64,000 nt of DNA from Eikenella longinqua. GTDB taxonomy: Bacteria > Pseudomonadota > Gammaproteobacteria > Burkholderiales > Neisseriaceae. Numbering within the stretch: position 1 is the stretch's first letter; every line of letters begins with the position of its first letter. The position numbers and the translations under genes were made by a program. Below the pieces are notes generated by a model. That model made no database searches and was not told where the DNA came from. It was given only the letters and a program-made list of their open reading frames with translations. Below are positions 17,175 through 26,232 of the stretch, piece by piece. The DNA lies in the NCBI RefSeq assembly GCF_001648355.1, contig NZ_LXSL01000009.1, forward strand, positions 33,804-97,803, in the 5' to 3' direction.

Positions 17175-18287
17175 TTAGTCGATCAAATCGCGCAGTTTGT
17201 CCATAAACGATTTGCGGCGCGGGGTTTGGGCGCGGTCGAGGCCGGTGGAGATTTTTTCAAACTCTTCCAGCAGCTCGCGCTGGCGTTCGGTGAGGTTTAC
17301 CGGGGTTTCCACCACGATGTGGCAATAGAGGTCGCCCATGGCAGAGGAACGCAGCGATTTCATGCCTTTGCCGCGCACGCGCATGCGGCGGCCGGTTTGG
17401 GTTTCTTTGGGGATATTCAGCTTCACTTTGCCGCTTAAGGTGGGCACTTCCACTTCGCCGCCCAGCGCGGCGGTGGTGAAGCTGATGGGCAGTTCGCAAT
17501 GCAAATCGAGGCCGTTGCGCTCGAAGATTTCGTGGCGGCGGATGTGCACCACCACATACAAATCGCCGGCGGGTGCGCCGTGGGAGCCGGGCTCGCCTTC
17601 GCCGGAAAGGCGGATGGGCTGCTCGTTTTCGATGCCGGCGGGGATGTTCACTTCCAGCGTTTTGCGGCTCTTCACGTGGCCGGCGCCGTGGCATTTGATG
17701 CAGGGCTCTTTGATTTCGCGGCCGGAGCCGCCGCAGGTGGGGCAGGTTTGCTGGAGCTGGAAAATGGCTTGGCGCACATGCACCACGCCGGAGCCGTGGC
17801 AGGTGGAGCAGGTGGTGGCGGAGGTGCCGGGTTTGGCGCCGGAGCCGTGGCAGAGGTCGCATTCTTCGTGCGAGGGGACGGTGATGCGTTTTTTGCTGCC
17901 TGATGCGGCTTCTTCCAGCGAAATTTCAATATCGTAGCGCAGGTCTTTGCCTTGGAAGCTCTGCTGCCGGGCACCGCCGGCACCGCCAAACATCTGGCTG
18001 AAGATGTCACCGAAATCGAAGCCGCCCGCGCCGCCAAACCCGCCGAAGCCGCCGGCGTTGCCGTCCACGCCAGCCTGGCCGAATTGGTCGTAGCGGCTGC
18101 GTTTTTCTCGGTCGGAAAGGATTTCGTAGGCTTTTTGGATGGTTTTGAATTTCTCTTCCGCTTCTTTGTTGTCGGGGTTGCGGTCGGGATGGTATTTCAT
18201 CGCCAGCTTGCGGTAGGCCTTTTTGATTTCGTCGTCGGAGGCGTCGCGGGATACGCCTAGGGTTTGGTAGTAATCTTGGTCGCTCAT
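17175..18287 (-). CDS. dnaJ: Chaperone DnaJ
   Basis: A 370-residue Hsp40 that stimulates DnaK. The J domain carries the HPD motif (YHPDRNPDN, near residues 32-40), followed by a Gly/Phe-rich region (residues 75-105). Four zinc-binding CxxCxGxG repeats follow (CDLCHGSG, CSTCHGSG, CPTCGGSG, CIKCHGAG, residues about 144-205), then a C-terminal peptide-binding domain. It is full length. No dnaK or grpE adjoins, so it is expressed separately. Confidence 0.97.
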   Translation of the reverse strand: MSDQDYYQTLGVSRDASDDEIKKAYRKLAMKYHPDRNPDNKEAEEKFKTIQKAYEILSDREKRSRYDQFGQAGVDGNAGGFGGFGGAGGFDFGDIFSQMFGGAGGARQQSFQGKDLRYDIEISLEEAASGSKKRITVPSHEECDLCHGSGAKPGTSATTCSTCHGSGVVHVRQAIFQLQQTCPTCGGSGREIKEPCIKCHGAGHVKSRKTLEVNIPAGIENEQPIRLSGEGEPGSHGAPAGDLYVVVHIRRHEIFERNGLDLHCELPISFTTAALGGEVEVPTLSGKVKLNIPKETQTGRRMRVRGKGMKSLRSSAMGDLYCHIVVETPVNLTERQRELLEEFEKISTGLDRAQTPRRKSFMDKLRDLID

Positions 18288-18360
18288 GGTGGTATTCGGG
18301 TGAAAACAAACAATTTGCCACGCAAAATAAGGGCGCTTGCGGGAAAAACAAGCGGCGCCT

Positions 18361-18461
18361 TAGCGGATTGAATAAATTTCCGCTGCCGGGCAGCCAAGCG
18401 CAGGCAGCATAAGGGGCAAGGCGAGCCAACGCCGTGGCGGAAATTTGGCGAATCCGCTATA
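18361..18461. repeat. Correia-like miniature element, copy D (TAGCGGATT variant)
   Basis: A ~100-bp element with inverted ends TAGCGGATT / AATCCGCTA and an inner matched pair AAATTTCCGC / GCGGAAATTT. The interior GGCAAGGCGAGCCAACGCCG is shared with the other copies. It lies in the divergent gap between dnaJ and the maf gene. Confidence 0.7.
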
Positions 18462-18593
18462 TTGATTTCGGCGGCGGAAAGCGGAAAATTCGCCCGTTCG
18501 GGCTATCGCGCAGAATGCGGTTTTCAGGTAGCCTGTTGTCCGTTTTCTTAGCCGCCGCCCAGTAAATTCACTATTTGAAGAAAGACCATATTG

Positions 18594-19202
18594 ATGCCGC
18601 AAACCCTGTATTTGGCTTCGGCCAGCCCGCGCCGGCGCGAGATTTTGCACGCGCTGGGCTTCCGCACCCTGCCGCTGCCCGCTGAAATCGACGAAACCGC
18701 CCTGCCCGGCGAGGCAGTGGCAGATTATGTGGCGCGGATGGCGCGGCAGAAAAACGCAGCGGCGCGGCAGATTTTACGCCAACGCGGCGAAGAGCCCATC
18801 TGGCCGGTGCTCAGCGCCGACACGGTGGTGGCGCTGGAAGGGCAGATTCTGGGCAAACCACGCGATGCGGCGCACGCCCGCGCGATGCTGGAAAGCCTCT
18901 CGGGGCGCGAACATCAGGTGTGGACGGCGGTATGCGTGTCGCACGGCGAGCAAACGCTGGTGGCGGCGCAGCGCAGCGATGTGCGTTTCAAAAGCTTGAG
19001 TGCACAGGAAATCCAGGCCTATATCGACAGCGGCGAGCCGCTGGACAAGGCGGGCGCATACGGCATTCAGGGCGTGGGCGGCATATTTGTGGCGCACTTG
19101 GCGGGCAGCTTCAGCGGCGTGATGGGGCTGCCGGTGTTTGAAACGGTGCAGCTGCTGCGGCAGTTGGGCGCGGAAGTGCCGCCGTTTGGGCAGGCTACCT
19201 GA
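18594..19202 (+). CDS. Maf-family nucleotide pyrophosphatase
   Basis: A 202-residue protein of the Maf/YhdE group, which hydrolyses nucleoside triphosphates (canonical dTTP/UTP or modified nucleotides) to monophosphates. SASPRRREIL at the N-terminus is the phosphate-binding motif, SADTVVALEGQILGKP holds the catalytic Asp and Lys, and DKAGAYGIQG is the third block. I start at ATG 18594 (GAAGAAAG upstream). The stop TGA comes from an eikDUS at 19192-19203, so the protein ends in FGQAT. Confidence 0.92.
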   Translation: MPQTLYLASASPRRREILHALGFRTLPLPAEIDETALPGEAVADYVARMARQKNAAARQILRQRGEEPIWPVLSADTVVALEGQILGKPRDAAHARAMLESLSGREHQVWTAVCVSHGEQTLVAAQRSDVRFKSLSAQEIQAYIDSGEPLDKAGAYGIQGVGGIFVAHLAGSFSGVMGLPVFETVQLLRQLGAEVPPFGQAT

Positions 19203-19348
19203 AAACCGGGCTACCTGAAAAAGGAAACGGCTCGGGCGCAGCAAGTATCGTTTGCCGGCATGCCAAAACTGCCCCCGCTTTGCTTTTTCAGGTAGCCTTG
19301 TATCCAACTTAACTCATTTATTTTTAACTATATTTCAACCAACACATC

Positions 19349-20515
19349 ATGAACCTGCTCTCCCGAAACCATCCCATTTGGGGCATGGCCTTCCGCCCCC
19401 TCTATCCGCTAGCCGCCGTGTATGGCGCCGTATCCGTGCTGCTGTGGAGCTTCGGCTATCAGGGCACGGCCGCGCTACCCGGCTATTTTTGGCACGCGCA
19501 CGAAATGATTTGGGGCTACACCGGCGCCATCGTGGTGGCCTTCCTGCTCACCGCCGTAGCCACCTGGACCGGCCAGCCGCGCACCTGGGGCACGCCGCTG
19601 ATGCTGCTCGCCCTGCTGTGGCTGGTGTCGCGGCTGTGCATGTTTGCCGCGCCGCTCACGCTCGCGGGCGGCATTGCGGGCGTGGCGTTTTACTGGCTCG
19701 CGGCGTGGCATATGGGCGCGGCCGTGGTGCGCAGCCGCAACCGGCGCAACTATCCGGCGGTGGCGGCGCTGTTTGTGTTCGGCCTGTTGCAGGCGCTGTT
19801 TCACTGGCAGCTGGCGCGGCACAATTTTGCTGCGCTCAACCACGGCCTGCTGGCCGGGCTTGCGGTGGTGGCGGGCTTTATCGGGCTGGTGGGCATGCGC
19901 GTGATTCCGTTCTTTACCGCGCGTCGGCTGGGCTGCGAGCAAGTGAGCAGCCACCCTTATGTGATGTCGGCTTCGCTGCTGGCGCCGCTGGCGATGGCGC
20001 TGCTCTACGGTTTTCAGGTAGCCCTGCCGCTGGCGGCGCTGATTGCGCTCGCTTCGGGCGGGCTTTATATGGCGCAAACCGTGCGCTGGTGGCGGCCGGA
20101 AGTGGCGAAAGAGCCGATGCTGTGGATTCTGTTTGCCGGCTTCCTGCTCACCGGCGCAGGCTTGGCGGTGCTGGGCGCGGGCTACTGGCTGCCGCGTTGG
20201 CAAAGCCTGGGCGTGCACTTGGTGGCGGTAGGCGGCATCGGGCTGATGACGGTGGGCATGATGGTGCGCACCGCGCTGGGCCACACCGGCCGCCCGCTCT
20301 ACCCCGCGCCGGCCGCCATGCCGCTGGCGTTTTGGCTGATGGCGGGCGCGGCGCTGGCTCGGGCTGCGGCGGCGGTGCTGATGTATCTGCATCCGGCGGC
20401 CTACCGCCCGGGGCTGTGGCTTTCCGGCCTGCTGTTTGCCACCTCGCTGCTGCTCTACGCCTGGCGTTATCTGCCGTGGCTCGCCGCACCCAGGGTGGAC
20501 GGCAAGGCGGGCTAG
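19349..20515 (+). CDS. NnrS family membrane protein
   Basis: A 388-residue polytopic membrane protein with about 12 helices. The opening HPIWGMAFRPLYPLAAVYG, the HAHEMIWGYTGAIVVAFLLTA segment and GMRVIPFFTARR are NnrS signatures. NnrS is a haem- and copper-binding protein that relieves nitrosative stress. No nitrite or nitric oxide reductase gene is in the window. An inverse eikDUS-like sequence near 20011-20022 is read in frame as FQVA. The frame starts at ATG 19349. Confidence 0.92.
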   Translation: MNLLSRNHPIWGMAFRPLYPLAAVYGAVSVLLWSFGYQGTAALPGYFWHAHEMIWGYTGAIVVAFLLTAVATWTGQPRTWGTPLMLLALLWLVSRLCMFAAPLTLAGGIAGVAFYWLAAWHMGAAVVRSRNRRNYPAVAALFVFGLLQALFHWQLARHNFAALNHGLLAGLAVVAGFIGLVGMRVIPFFTARRLGCEQVSSHPYVMSASLLAPLAMALLYGFQVALPLAALIALASGGLYMAQTVRWWRPEVAKEPMLWILFAGFLLTGAGLAVLGAGYWLPRWQSLGVHLVAVGGIGLMTVGMMVRTALGHTGRPLYPAPAAMPLAFWLMAGAALARAAAAVLMYLHPAAYRPGLWLSGLLFATSLLLYAWRYLPWLAAPRVDGKAG

Positions 20516-20556
20516 CGGCGGGCTGGGTTTCATTCGCCCGAAAGGCCGGCTGAAAC

Positions 20557-21366
20557 TCAATGATGGCTGCTGCCGATTTCAAAAGTCAGCGTGGCATAGG
20601 CCGCCAGCTTCTGGCACACGGCCTGATCCGGGAAATCGGTTTTGTGCACCACGCGCACCTTCCAGCTGCCCTGCCGCAGCGGGATGATGCCCACCGTGCC
20701 GTCGGCGCGGGTGGTGTCGAAGAAGGCCTGCGGCTCGAGGCGATGCGATTTATCGGCCGGGTTGCGGTGGCTGAAGCCGTCGAAGGTCGCCACCACCGTG
20801 GCATCCGGCAGCGGCTCGCCGCGGAACAACACCCGCACCGGCAGCACCTCGCCCACGCGCACGTTGGCCGGATTCTCCAGCGGCACAATCTCCAGCAAAT
20901 CGCCCACCGGCCGGCTGATCAGCCCCTTGCCCGCGCTCTCGTGCCCCACGTTCACCACCGCCTTGCCAAACATGCTGGTTTGCTCGCAATAGGCCGCATC
21001 CTTCATCTGCGCGAGATTCTGCCGCTGCCAGCCCTCGGCGTTGCGCGACCAAAAGGTCGGGCGGTATTGCGCCAAGAGCAGGTAGCTGCCGTCGGCCACC
21101 GCGCGCGGCGTTTCAAACTGGTAATTGTGCTGCCCGCGCTGTATCAAATTGATTTTGCCCTGCGGCGTAAGCAATTGCAGCGGCGAAGGAAACAGCGACA
21201 AGCGGTCGGCGGCAATCGGCTCCACTTCCGGATAGTGCCCGTAGCCCAGCTCGGCCTTCAGCACCTCGCCGCCGTGCGTGTGCGCCGCATTCACCCACAC
21301 CTCGTGGCCGTGCGCGGCAAACGGCAGGCCCGCCAGCAGCAGGGCGGGCAATAATCGGCGAAACAT
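20557..21366 (-). CDS. DUF4198 periplasmic protein
   Basis: A 269-residue protein with a clear signal peptide (MFRRLLPALLLAGLPFAAHG, cleavage after HA or HG) followed directly by HEVWVNAAHTHGGEV. The His-rich mature N-terminus and C-terminal beta domain (PLPDATVVATFDG, HKTDFPDQAVCQKLAAYATLTFEI) fit DUF4198, a family often linked to nickel or cobalt uptake. It ends in HH. The metal-binding role is inferred from the family. It is convergent with the NnrS gene. Confidence 0.85.
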   Translation of the reverse strand: MFRRLLPALLLAGLPFAAHGHEVWVNAAHTHGGEVLKAELGYGHYPEVEPIAADRLSLFPSPLQLLTPQGKINLIQRGQHNYQFETPRAVADGSYLLLAQYRPTFWSRNAEGWQRQNLAQMKDAAYCEQTSMFGKAVVNVGHESAGKGLISRPVGDLLEIVPLENPANVRVGEVLPVRVLFRGEPLPDATVVATFDGFSHRNPADKSHRLEPQAFFDTTRADGTVGIIPLRQGSWKVRVVHKTDFPDQAVCQKLAAYATLTFEIGSSHH

Positions 21367-21544
21367 AGCAACCTCCTTTGATAGATTGTGAACAAGACGG
21401 CGTGTTATACCATAACTCTGCTATTTGGCAAACAGTCGCGCCGTTTCAGGCTACCTGAAACCCCGCCCAAGCTTTCAGCCAACCCCGCTTGCGTGTAAGA
21501 TGTGTGCCGGTTTCACACAACGGCAGAAAACGGACACCCACCCC

Positions 21545-22159
21545 ATGCAAGGCAAACCCGACTGGAAAAAATACCGCCAACAGGCCGCAGAAAAGCTGCG
21601 CCGGCTCAAGCAGAAACCGCAGCTGCTGGCCGCCGCCGCCATTTTTTCAGGTAGCCTTCTGCTCGCCATCGGCCTTTTGGCCGGCAACGGCGGCAAACAG
21701 CAGGCCCCCGCGCCCCGACCCGCCCCGCAGGCCTCCGCACCCGCCGAAACGACGGCAGAGGGCGGCATCGCCACCGTATCCGCCCCCATTGATTTGGTTA
21801 CCCCCGAAGTGGCCGACGACCACGCCATCGACGACCCGCTCACCGCCGCCGAAGCCAACCCCGAGCCCGAACACGCCCTGCCCCCCGCCACCGCGCAAAG
21901 CATGAACCCCGCCTGCGAAAGCTATTTCCAACGCGCCCGCGCCTGCTTCCGCCGCGCCCCCGAAGACCAGGCCGAAGCCCTGCTGCAATCGCTCGAAGCC
22001 ACCCGCGGCGACCTCGCCCAGCTCGACGCCGAAGGCTGCGAAGTGGTAAACCGCCAGTTTGGCGAGATGGTGCAACAAATGGGCTGCGAGAAAACCCAAG
22101 CCGAAGCCAAACCCGACGAACACAAATCCCCCGGCGCCTCAGCCCCGCGCGCCCGATAA
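21545..22159 (+). CDS. Single-pass membrane protein of unknown function
   Basis: A 204-residue protein with a basic N-terminus (residues 1-30), one transmembrane helix (near residues 31-50, AAAAIFSGSLLLAIGLLAG), an Ala/Pro-rich stretch and a C-terminal helical domain with four cysteines (ACESYFQRARACF and EGCEVVNRQF, QQMGCEK). It may resemble the small Cys-containing DUF5339 domain of Neisseria, but I am not sure. An eikDUS (21646-21657) encodes FSGSL within the transmembrane helix. The start is ATG 21545; upstream frame lacks coding character. Confidence 0.65.
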   Translation: MQGKPDWKKYRQQAAEKLRRLKQKPQLLAAAAIFSGSLLLAIGLLAGNGGKQQAPAPRPAPQASAPAETTAEGGIATVSAPIDLVTPEVADDHAIDDPLTAAEANPEPEHALPPATAQSMNPACESYFQRARACFRRAPEDQAEALLQSLEATRGDLAQLDAEGCEVVNRQFGEMVQQMGCEKTQAEAKPDEHKSPGASAPRAR

Positions 22160-22163
22160 ATCA

Positions 22164-22276
22164 AGGCTACCTGAAAATTTTAGCTTCGCAGAAACTTCGC
22201 TGTGCTCGTTTTGGCGAAACTCGCTGTGCTTGTTTTTGCTGCGCAGAAACTCACTGCGTTCGTTTTCAGGTAGCCT
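22164..22276. repeat. DUS-bounded repeat
   Basis: An eikDUS (22164-22175) and its inverse (22265-22276) flank three successive AGAAACT-type modules: TTTTAGCTTCGCAGAAACTT, TTTTGGCGAAACTCGCTGTG and TGCGCAGAAACTCACTGCG. It separates the convergent 21545 and DUF4184 genes. Confidence 0.65.
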
Positions 22277-22296
22277 TTTCTCATGCCGTTCACCGT

Positions 22297-23096
22297 TCAA
22301 CCGGCCTTCCCCAACGCCAACCGCAGCACACACCACGCCGTAAACCCCAGCACCGCGCAATCAATCAGGCGGATCACCTGCGTGGCCGCATGCGCCAGCG
22401 GCACCGGCGCAGCAACCTGCCACGCCGCAAAACCGAGCAGCGACAGCCCCGCGCAAGCCGCCCAAAAACCGCACTTCTGCGCTGCATTGCGGGGCGAACG
22501 GTATGGCCGGCGCCGCGCGGCACACAACACAAACAGCAGGCAGGCCGCCACACCGAGCAGGCCGCCGCCGTATTGCAGCCATTTAAACAGCGGCAGGGCC
22601 AGCACCGGCTGGCGCAGCAGCGTGAAGTGCTGCACAAACCAACCGGTCGGGTGCGTGAACGCATCGAGCAGCAGATGGGTGGCCATGCCGAACAGCGCGC
22701 TGAGCACAAACGCCACGGGGCGCGCGCCTTCGGGCTGGAAACTGAAACGCCAGCCGCCCTGCCCGTTTGGGCGAAACTCGCTACGCTCATTTTTGCTGCG
22801 CAGAAACTCACTGCGTTCGTTTTCAGGTAGCCTCATTTCGGCATTCAGGCAGTTTGGCAGAAAATCGCGCAGGGCATCGCGCCACAGAGCGAGATACAGC
22901 CAATACACGGCAAGGCGCACAGCGCCAGGTTTGGCCACAGCATATCGGCCAAACCGTGCCCGCCCGCCACCGCCCGCCCGTGCAGGAAATACACGAAATC
23001 CGGCGACAGGCTGCCGATCACCAGCGCGGGAAAATGGCAGCGGCGGCAGCGAGCAAGGGGCAGCACGGCAACAGGATGGGCAAGGGTGAAAGGCAT
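22297..23096 (-). pseudogene. DUF4184-family membrane protein with a frameshift
   Basis: The N-terminus (MPFTLAHPVAVLPLAR, PALVIGSLSPDFVYFL) starts at ATG 23096 and is open to 22845. The family C-terminus (VLSALFGMATHLLLDAFTHPTGWFVQHF and further helices) is in another frame, open to 22297. The two join near 22915-22935, where the sense changes from NLALCAL to LAVYWLYLALW. One base lost or gained would restore a ~266-codon gene. The second half also contains an in-frame DUS repeat (22761-22833) read as RLPENERSEFLRSKNERSEF, which is absent from what I know of the family. It may be a true pseudogene or a sequencing error. Confidence 0.7.
22761..22833. repeat. DUS repeat module inside the DUF4184 frame
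   Basis: An inverse eikDUS (22822-22833) preceded by two module copies (TTTGGGCGAAACTCGCTACG and TTTTGCTGCGCAGAAACTCA). It is the same repeat as the intergenic one at 22164-22276, but here it lies inside coding sequence. Confidence 0.65.
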
Positions 23097-23186
23097 GGCG
23101 TGGGCAAATCCGGATGGGGGGAGCGGCATTGTAACGCAGCTTGAAGCGGCAGACTTGAGCATGCCTGCCCATTTTGCCGAATACCA

Positions 23187-23231
23187 AAAGGCTACCTGAA
23201 AAATGGTTCGACCCTTTTTCAGGTAGCCTAT
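23187..23231. terminator. Inverted eikDUS pair upstream of the DUF4184 gene and after purB
   Basis: Copies at 23189-23200 and 23218-23229 flank a 17-base loop; followed by a T/A-rich tail on both sides. It serves purB, whose stop is just to the right. Confidence 0.65.
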
Positions 23232-23257
23232 TTTCTTGCCGCGCTATCGGCCGGCCG

Positions 23258-24625
23258 TTAAATCCGTTTGGCCAGCTCTTCTGCTTTGCCGGTGTAGCGC
23301 GCGGGGGTGAGGGCGAGCAGTTGGGCTTTGGCTTCTGCGGGGATGGCGAGGCCTTGGATGAAGCTTTGCAGGGATTCGGGGGTGATGCCGTGTTTGCCGC
23401 GGGTGAGATCTTTGAGCTGCTCGTAGGCATGGGGCACGGCGTAGCGGCGCATCACGGTTTGGATGGGCTCGGCCAAAAGCTCCCAGGTGGCGTTGAGATC
23501 GGCCTGCATGGCTTCGGGGTTGGCTTCGAGCTTGTTCAGGCCGCGCAGGTGGGCGGCCCAGCCGAGCAGGGTGTAGCCGGCACCCACGCCCATATTGCGC
23601 AATACGGTGCTGTCGGTGAGGTCGCGCTGCCAGCGGGACACGGGCAGTTTTTCGGCCATGAAGCCGAGCAGGGCGTTGGCGGTGCCGAGGTTGCCTTCGG
23701 AGTTTTCAAAGTCGATGGGGTTTACTTTGTGCGGCATGGTGGAGGAGCCCACTTCGCCGGCTTTCACTTTTTGTTTGAAGTAGCCTAGGGAGATGTAGCC
23801 CCACACGTCGCGGTTGAAGTCGATGAGGATGGTGTTGATGCGGCCGAGGGTTTGGAAGAATTCGGCCATGTAGTCGTGCGGCTCGATTTGAATGGTGTAG
23901 GGGTTGAAGCTGAGGCCGAGGGATTGCTCCACAAAGCGGCGGCAGTGGGCTTCCCAATCCATATCGGGATAGGCGGCGAGGTGGGCGTTGTAGTTGCCCA
24001 CGGCGCCGTTGATTTTGCCCAAGAATTCTTGTTTTTCCAGCTGGGTGGTTTGGCGTTGCAGGCGGGCGAGCACGTTGGCGATTTCTTTGCCCAGGGTGCT
24101 GGGGGTGGCGGGCTGGCCGTGGGTGCGGCTCATCATGGGCACGGCGGCCAGGCTGTGCGCCATCTGGCGCAGTTTGGCGGCGATTTCGGCCAGCTTGGGC
24201 AGCAGCACGGCATCGCGGGCTTCGCGCAGCATCAGGGCGTGGGAGAGGTTGTTGATGTCTTCGCTGGTGCAGGCGAAATGGATGAATTCGTTTGCTTTTT
24301 GAATTTCAGGTAGCCCTTCGAAGCGCTGTTTGAGCCAGTATTCCACGGCTTTTACGTCGTGGTTGGTGGTGGCTTCGATGGCTTTCACTTCGGCAGCGTG
24401 CTCGGGCGAGAAGCCGGCGATCACGGCATCGATTTCGGCCAGCGTGGCGGCGGAAAAGGGCGGCACTTCGCCAATCTCGGGCGCGGCGGCTAGGGCTTTG
24501 AGCCATTCGAGCTCCACGCGCACGCGAGCGCGGATGAGGCCGTATTCGGAAAAAATCGGGCGCAGGGCTTCAACGGCAGCGGCATAGCGGCCGTCGAGCG
24601 GGGAGAGGGCGAGCAGGGCAGACAT
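23258..24625 (-). CDS. purB: Adenylosuccinate lyase
   Basis: A 455-residue lyase acting twice in purine synthesis (SAICAR to AICAR, and adenylosuccinate to AMP). The family signature SSTMPHKVNPIDFENSEGN holds the catalytic serine loop, and TSEDINNLSHALML and MSRTHGQPATPSTLGKE are the other active-site blocks. It begins SALLALSPLDGRY like other proteobacterial PurB. An inverse eikDUS with one mismatch (24304-24315) lies within the gene. Confidence 0.97.
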   Translation of the reverse strand: MSALLALSPLDGRYAAAVEALRPIFSEYGLIRARVRVELEWLKALAAAPEIGEVPPFSAATLAEIDAVIAGFSPEHAAEVKAIEATTNHDVKAVEYWLKQRFEGLPEIQKANEFIHFACTSEDINNLSHALMLREARDAVLLPKLAEIAAKLRQMAHSLAAVPMMSRTHGQPATPSTLGKEIANVLARLQRQTTQLEKQEFLGKINGAVGNYNAHLAAYPDMDWEAHCRRFVEQSLGLSFNPYTIQIEPHDYMAEFFQTLGRINTILIDFNRDVWGYISLGYFKQKVKAGEVGSSTMPHKVNPIDFENSEGNLGTANALLGFMAEKLPVSRWQRDLTDSTVLRNMGVGAGYTLLGWAAHLRGLNKLEANPEAMQADLNATWELLAEPIQTVMRRYAVPHAYEQLKDLTRGKHGITPESLQSFIQGLAIPAEAKAQLLALTPARYTGKAEELAKRI

Positions 24626-24663
24626 GGCGGATTCCTATAATGGGCAATAAAAACGGCGGTATT

Positions 24664-25320
24664 CTACCCGAAAAGCGCGGCCTCATGCTTGGCCTGATTC
24701 TGCCGCCCAAGCGCCCAGATGCACAGCAGCATGGTCTGCATTGCGGTAGAGGATACTCTGCTAGGCAGCGCCCTGACCCCGTGCGCAGTGTGTACCAGCA
24801 GCTGCGGCACGCCTTGCAGGCCGTATTGCTGCATCAGTTTTTGCGCAGCAGCGCAGCGTTCGGCGGTGAGCGCGGCGGTGTCTGACTCATCCAAAAGCCG
24901 GGCAGCGGCGGACAGCCCCAGCGCATTCAATACGGTGCGGACCACGGCCGGGTCGGCAGTGTTTTGGCCGTTTTGATAACGCACCTGCTGCAACGCGGAG
25001 AGCGCGGCCAATTCTTGATCCGGCGCAGTTTGCCCTACGGCGGTTAATGCCAGCAGCATGGGCTGGGAATCGAAGGGCAGGTTGGAATACAGCAGGTTTT
25101 GCTGGTAAGCAGGGCTGAATATCGCGCCAGTCAGCTTGGCGATGCGTTGGTCATTTTCCCAGGCATAGGTGGAAAATTCGGTATCCATGTGCCGATTGCC
25201 GTGTGCAAACAGGCCGGTGGGGCAGAGGCGCACTTCGTGCTTGGCGGCAATTTGCCTGATGGCGGGCGCAGCGCCGTAGCACCAGCCGCAGAGCGGGTCA
25301 AAGAGATAATCAATCTGCAT
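24664..25320 (-). CDS. DsbA-family thioredoxin-fold protein
   Basis: A 218-residue protein starting at ATG 25320 with LFDPLCGWCYGAAPAI: a CxxC active site (CGWC) right after the first beta strand, as in the FrnE/2-hydroxychromene-isomerase-like branch of DsbA. GVPQLLVHTAHG near the C-terminus holds the cis-proline. It has no signal peptide, so it is likely a cytoplasmic thiol oxidoreductase. The substrate is unknown. The frame extends further upstream but without family sequence. Confidence 0.85.
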   Translation of the reverse strand: MQIDYLFDPLCGWCYGAAPAIRQIAAKHEVRLCPTGLFAHGNRHMDTEFSTYAWENDQRIAKLTGAIFSPAYQQNLLYSNLPFDSQPMLLALTAVGQTAPDQELAALSALQQVRYQNGQNTADPAVVRTVLNALGLSAAARLLDESDTAALTAERCAAAQKLMQQYGLQGVPQLLVHTAHGVRALPSRVSSTAMQTMLLCIWALGRQNQAKHEAALFG

Positions 25321-25458
25321 GGTTTCTCCATTGATGGGAATAGGAAGGCCGCAGATTATAGGCGGGTCGGTCGGGCGCAAACAGCATACAGGGGTTAAGC
25401 TTGTTTTTCTTGTGGGGAAAACACGGTTTACAGTTTTAACTTCGCCGAAACTAGCGCC

Positions 25459-25470
25459 TTCAGGCAGCCT
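25459..25470. other. Simonsiella-dialect uptake sequence
   Basis: TTCAGGCAGCCT is the complement of AGGCTGCCTGAA, the dialect described for Simonsiella, differing at one base from eikDUS. It follows a TTTTAACTTCGCCGAAACT repeat module, so it may be a mutated local copy rather than foreign. Confidence 0.55.
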
Positions 25471-25478
25471 GTTGCCGC

Positions 25479-26135
25479 TCAGGCAAATGCATACAGCAAA
25501 CGCCGCTCCGCCGCCCGAACCGCGCCGAAGCCCCACCATTCCAGCTCCGCCTCCACCTCCCACGGCCACACCGCCGCGCACGCCCATTCCCCGCCCAGCA
25601 GAAACGCCGCGCCGCGCCAGCGCCGCCCGATGGCGCAGAGCCGCCAGTTTCCCTCCCCGCCTTGCCGCCGCAGCCCCACCTGCGGCAAATCCGCCAGCGC
25701 CTGCCCCGTGGCTTTGAGCAGCGCCTCTTTCAGCGCCCACAGCGCATAACGGCTCGCCAAACCGGCATGCCCTTGCAGCCACGCCGCCTCATCCGCATGC
25801 AGCACCCAATCCGGCCAGCCGCCGAAATCGCGCGCCCGCAGCCGCTCCAAATCCGCGCCCACGGCAAAATCGGCAGAAGGCACCGCCAGCAGCGCATGGC
25901 CGCCGCTGTGGCTGAGGCTACCTGAAAAATTCAAGCTGCCCAAACACCCCGCTGCCGCCGCCTGCTGCTTGAGGAAACGGCTGGTTTGCCAGCCCTTTTG
26001 CGCCGCACGCGCGGGGTGGCGCAGTAAATGCACGCGGTCGGCCTCATCCAGCAATGCGGCGCGATAATGTTCGGCACAATCGGGCGCGGCCAGATAAAGG
26101 CAGATGCGCCGGGCGGCGCTCGGGCGGGTAGGCAT
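25479..26135 (-). CDS. 4'-phosphopantetheinyl transferase (Sfp-like)
   Basis: A 218-residue enzyme that transfers phosphopantetheine from CoA to a serine of carrier proteins. The two family motifs are present: VGADLERLRAR (Mg-binding Asp and Glu) and WALKEALLKATGQAL. SLSHSGGHALLAV is the preceding CoA-contact block. I start at ATG 26135. An eikDUS at 25915-25926 is read in frame as FSGSL. It could serve acyl carrier proteins of a polyketide-like pathway such as the aryl-polyene genes 2 kb downstream; that link is inference. Confidence 0.88.
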   Translation of the reverse strand: MPTRPSAARRICLYLAAPDCAEHYRAALLDEADRVHLLRHPARAAQKGWQTSRFLKQQAAAAGCLGSLNFSGSLSHSGGHALLAVPSADFAVGADLERLRARDFGGWPDWVLHADEAAWLQGHAGLASRYALWALKEALLKATGQALADLPQVGLRRQGGEGNWRLCAIGRRWRGAAFLLGGEWACAAVWPWEVEAELEWWGFGAVRAAERRLLYAFA

Positions 26136-26232
26136 TTTTGCGGTTTTCCAATATACTGTTAAATCAAGTGAACCTGCTGAATTATAGCGGATTCGGTTTG
26201 CACCTTTCTCCACCATGCAAAAGGAAGCCAAT

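Noticed and set aside
19252..20553. A 433-codon open frame over the NnrS gene
   Set aside because: It overlaps the NnrS gene in another frame, reads Arg/Ala-rich without family motifs, and NnrS explains the region.
25321..25782. N-terminal extension of the DsbA-like gene
   Set aside because: The extra residues are Ala/Arg-rich and overlap the PPTase on the same strand; the DsbA fold begins at ATG 25320.
26183..26193. TATAGCGGATT before the lipoprotein gene
   Set aside because: It looks like one end of a Correia-like element, but no second end or core was found.
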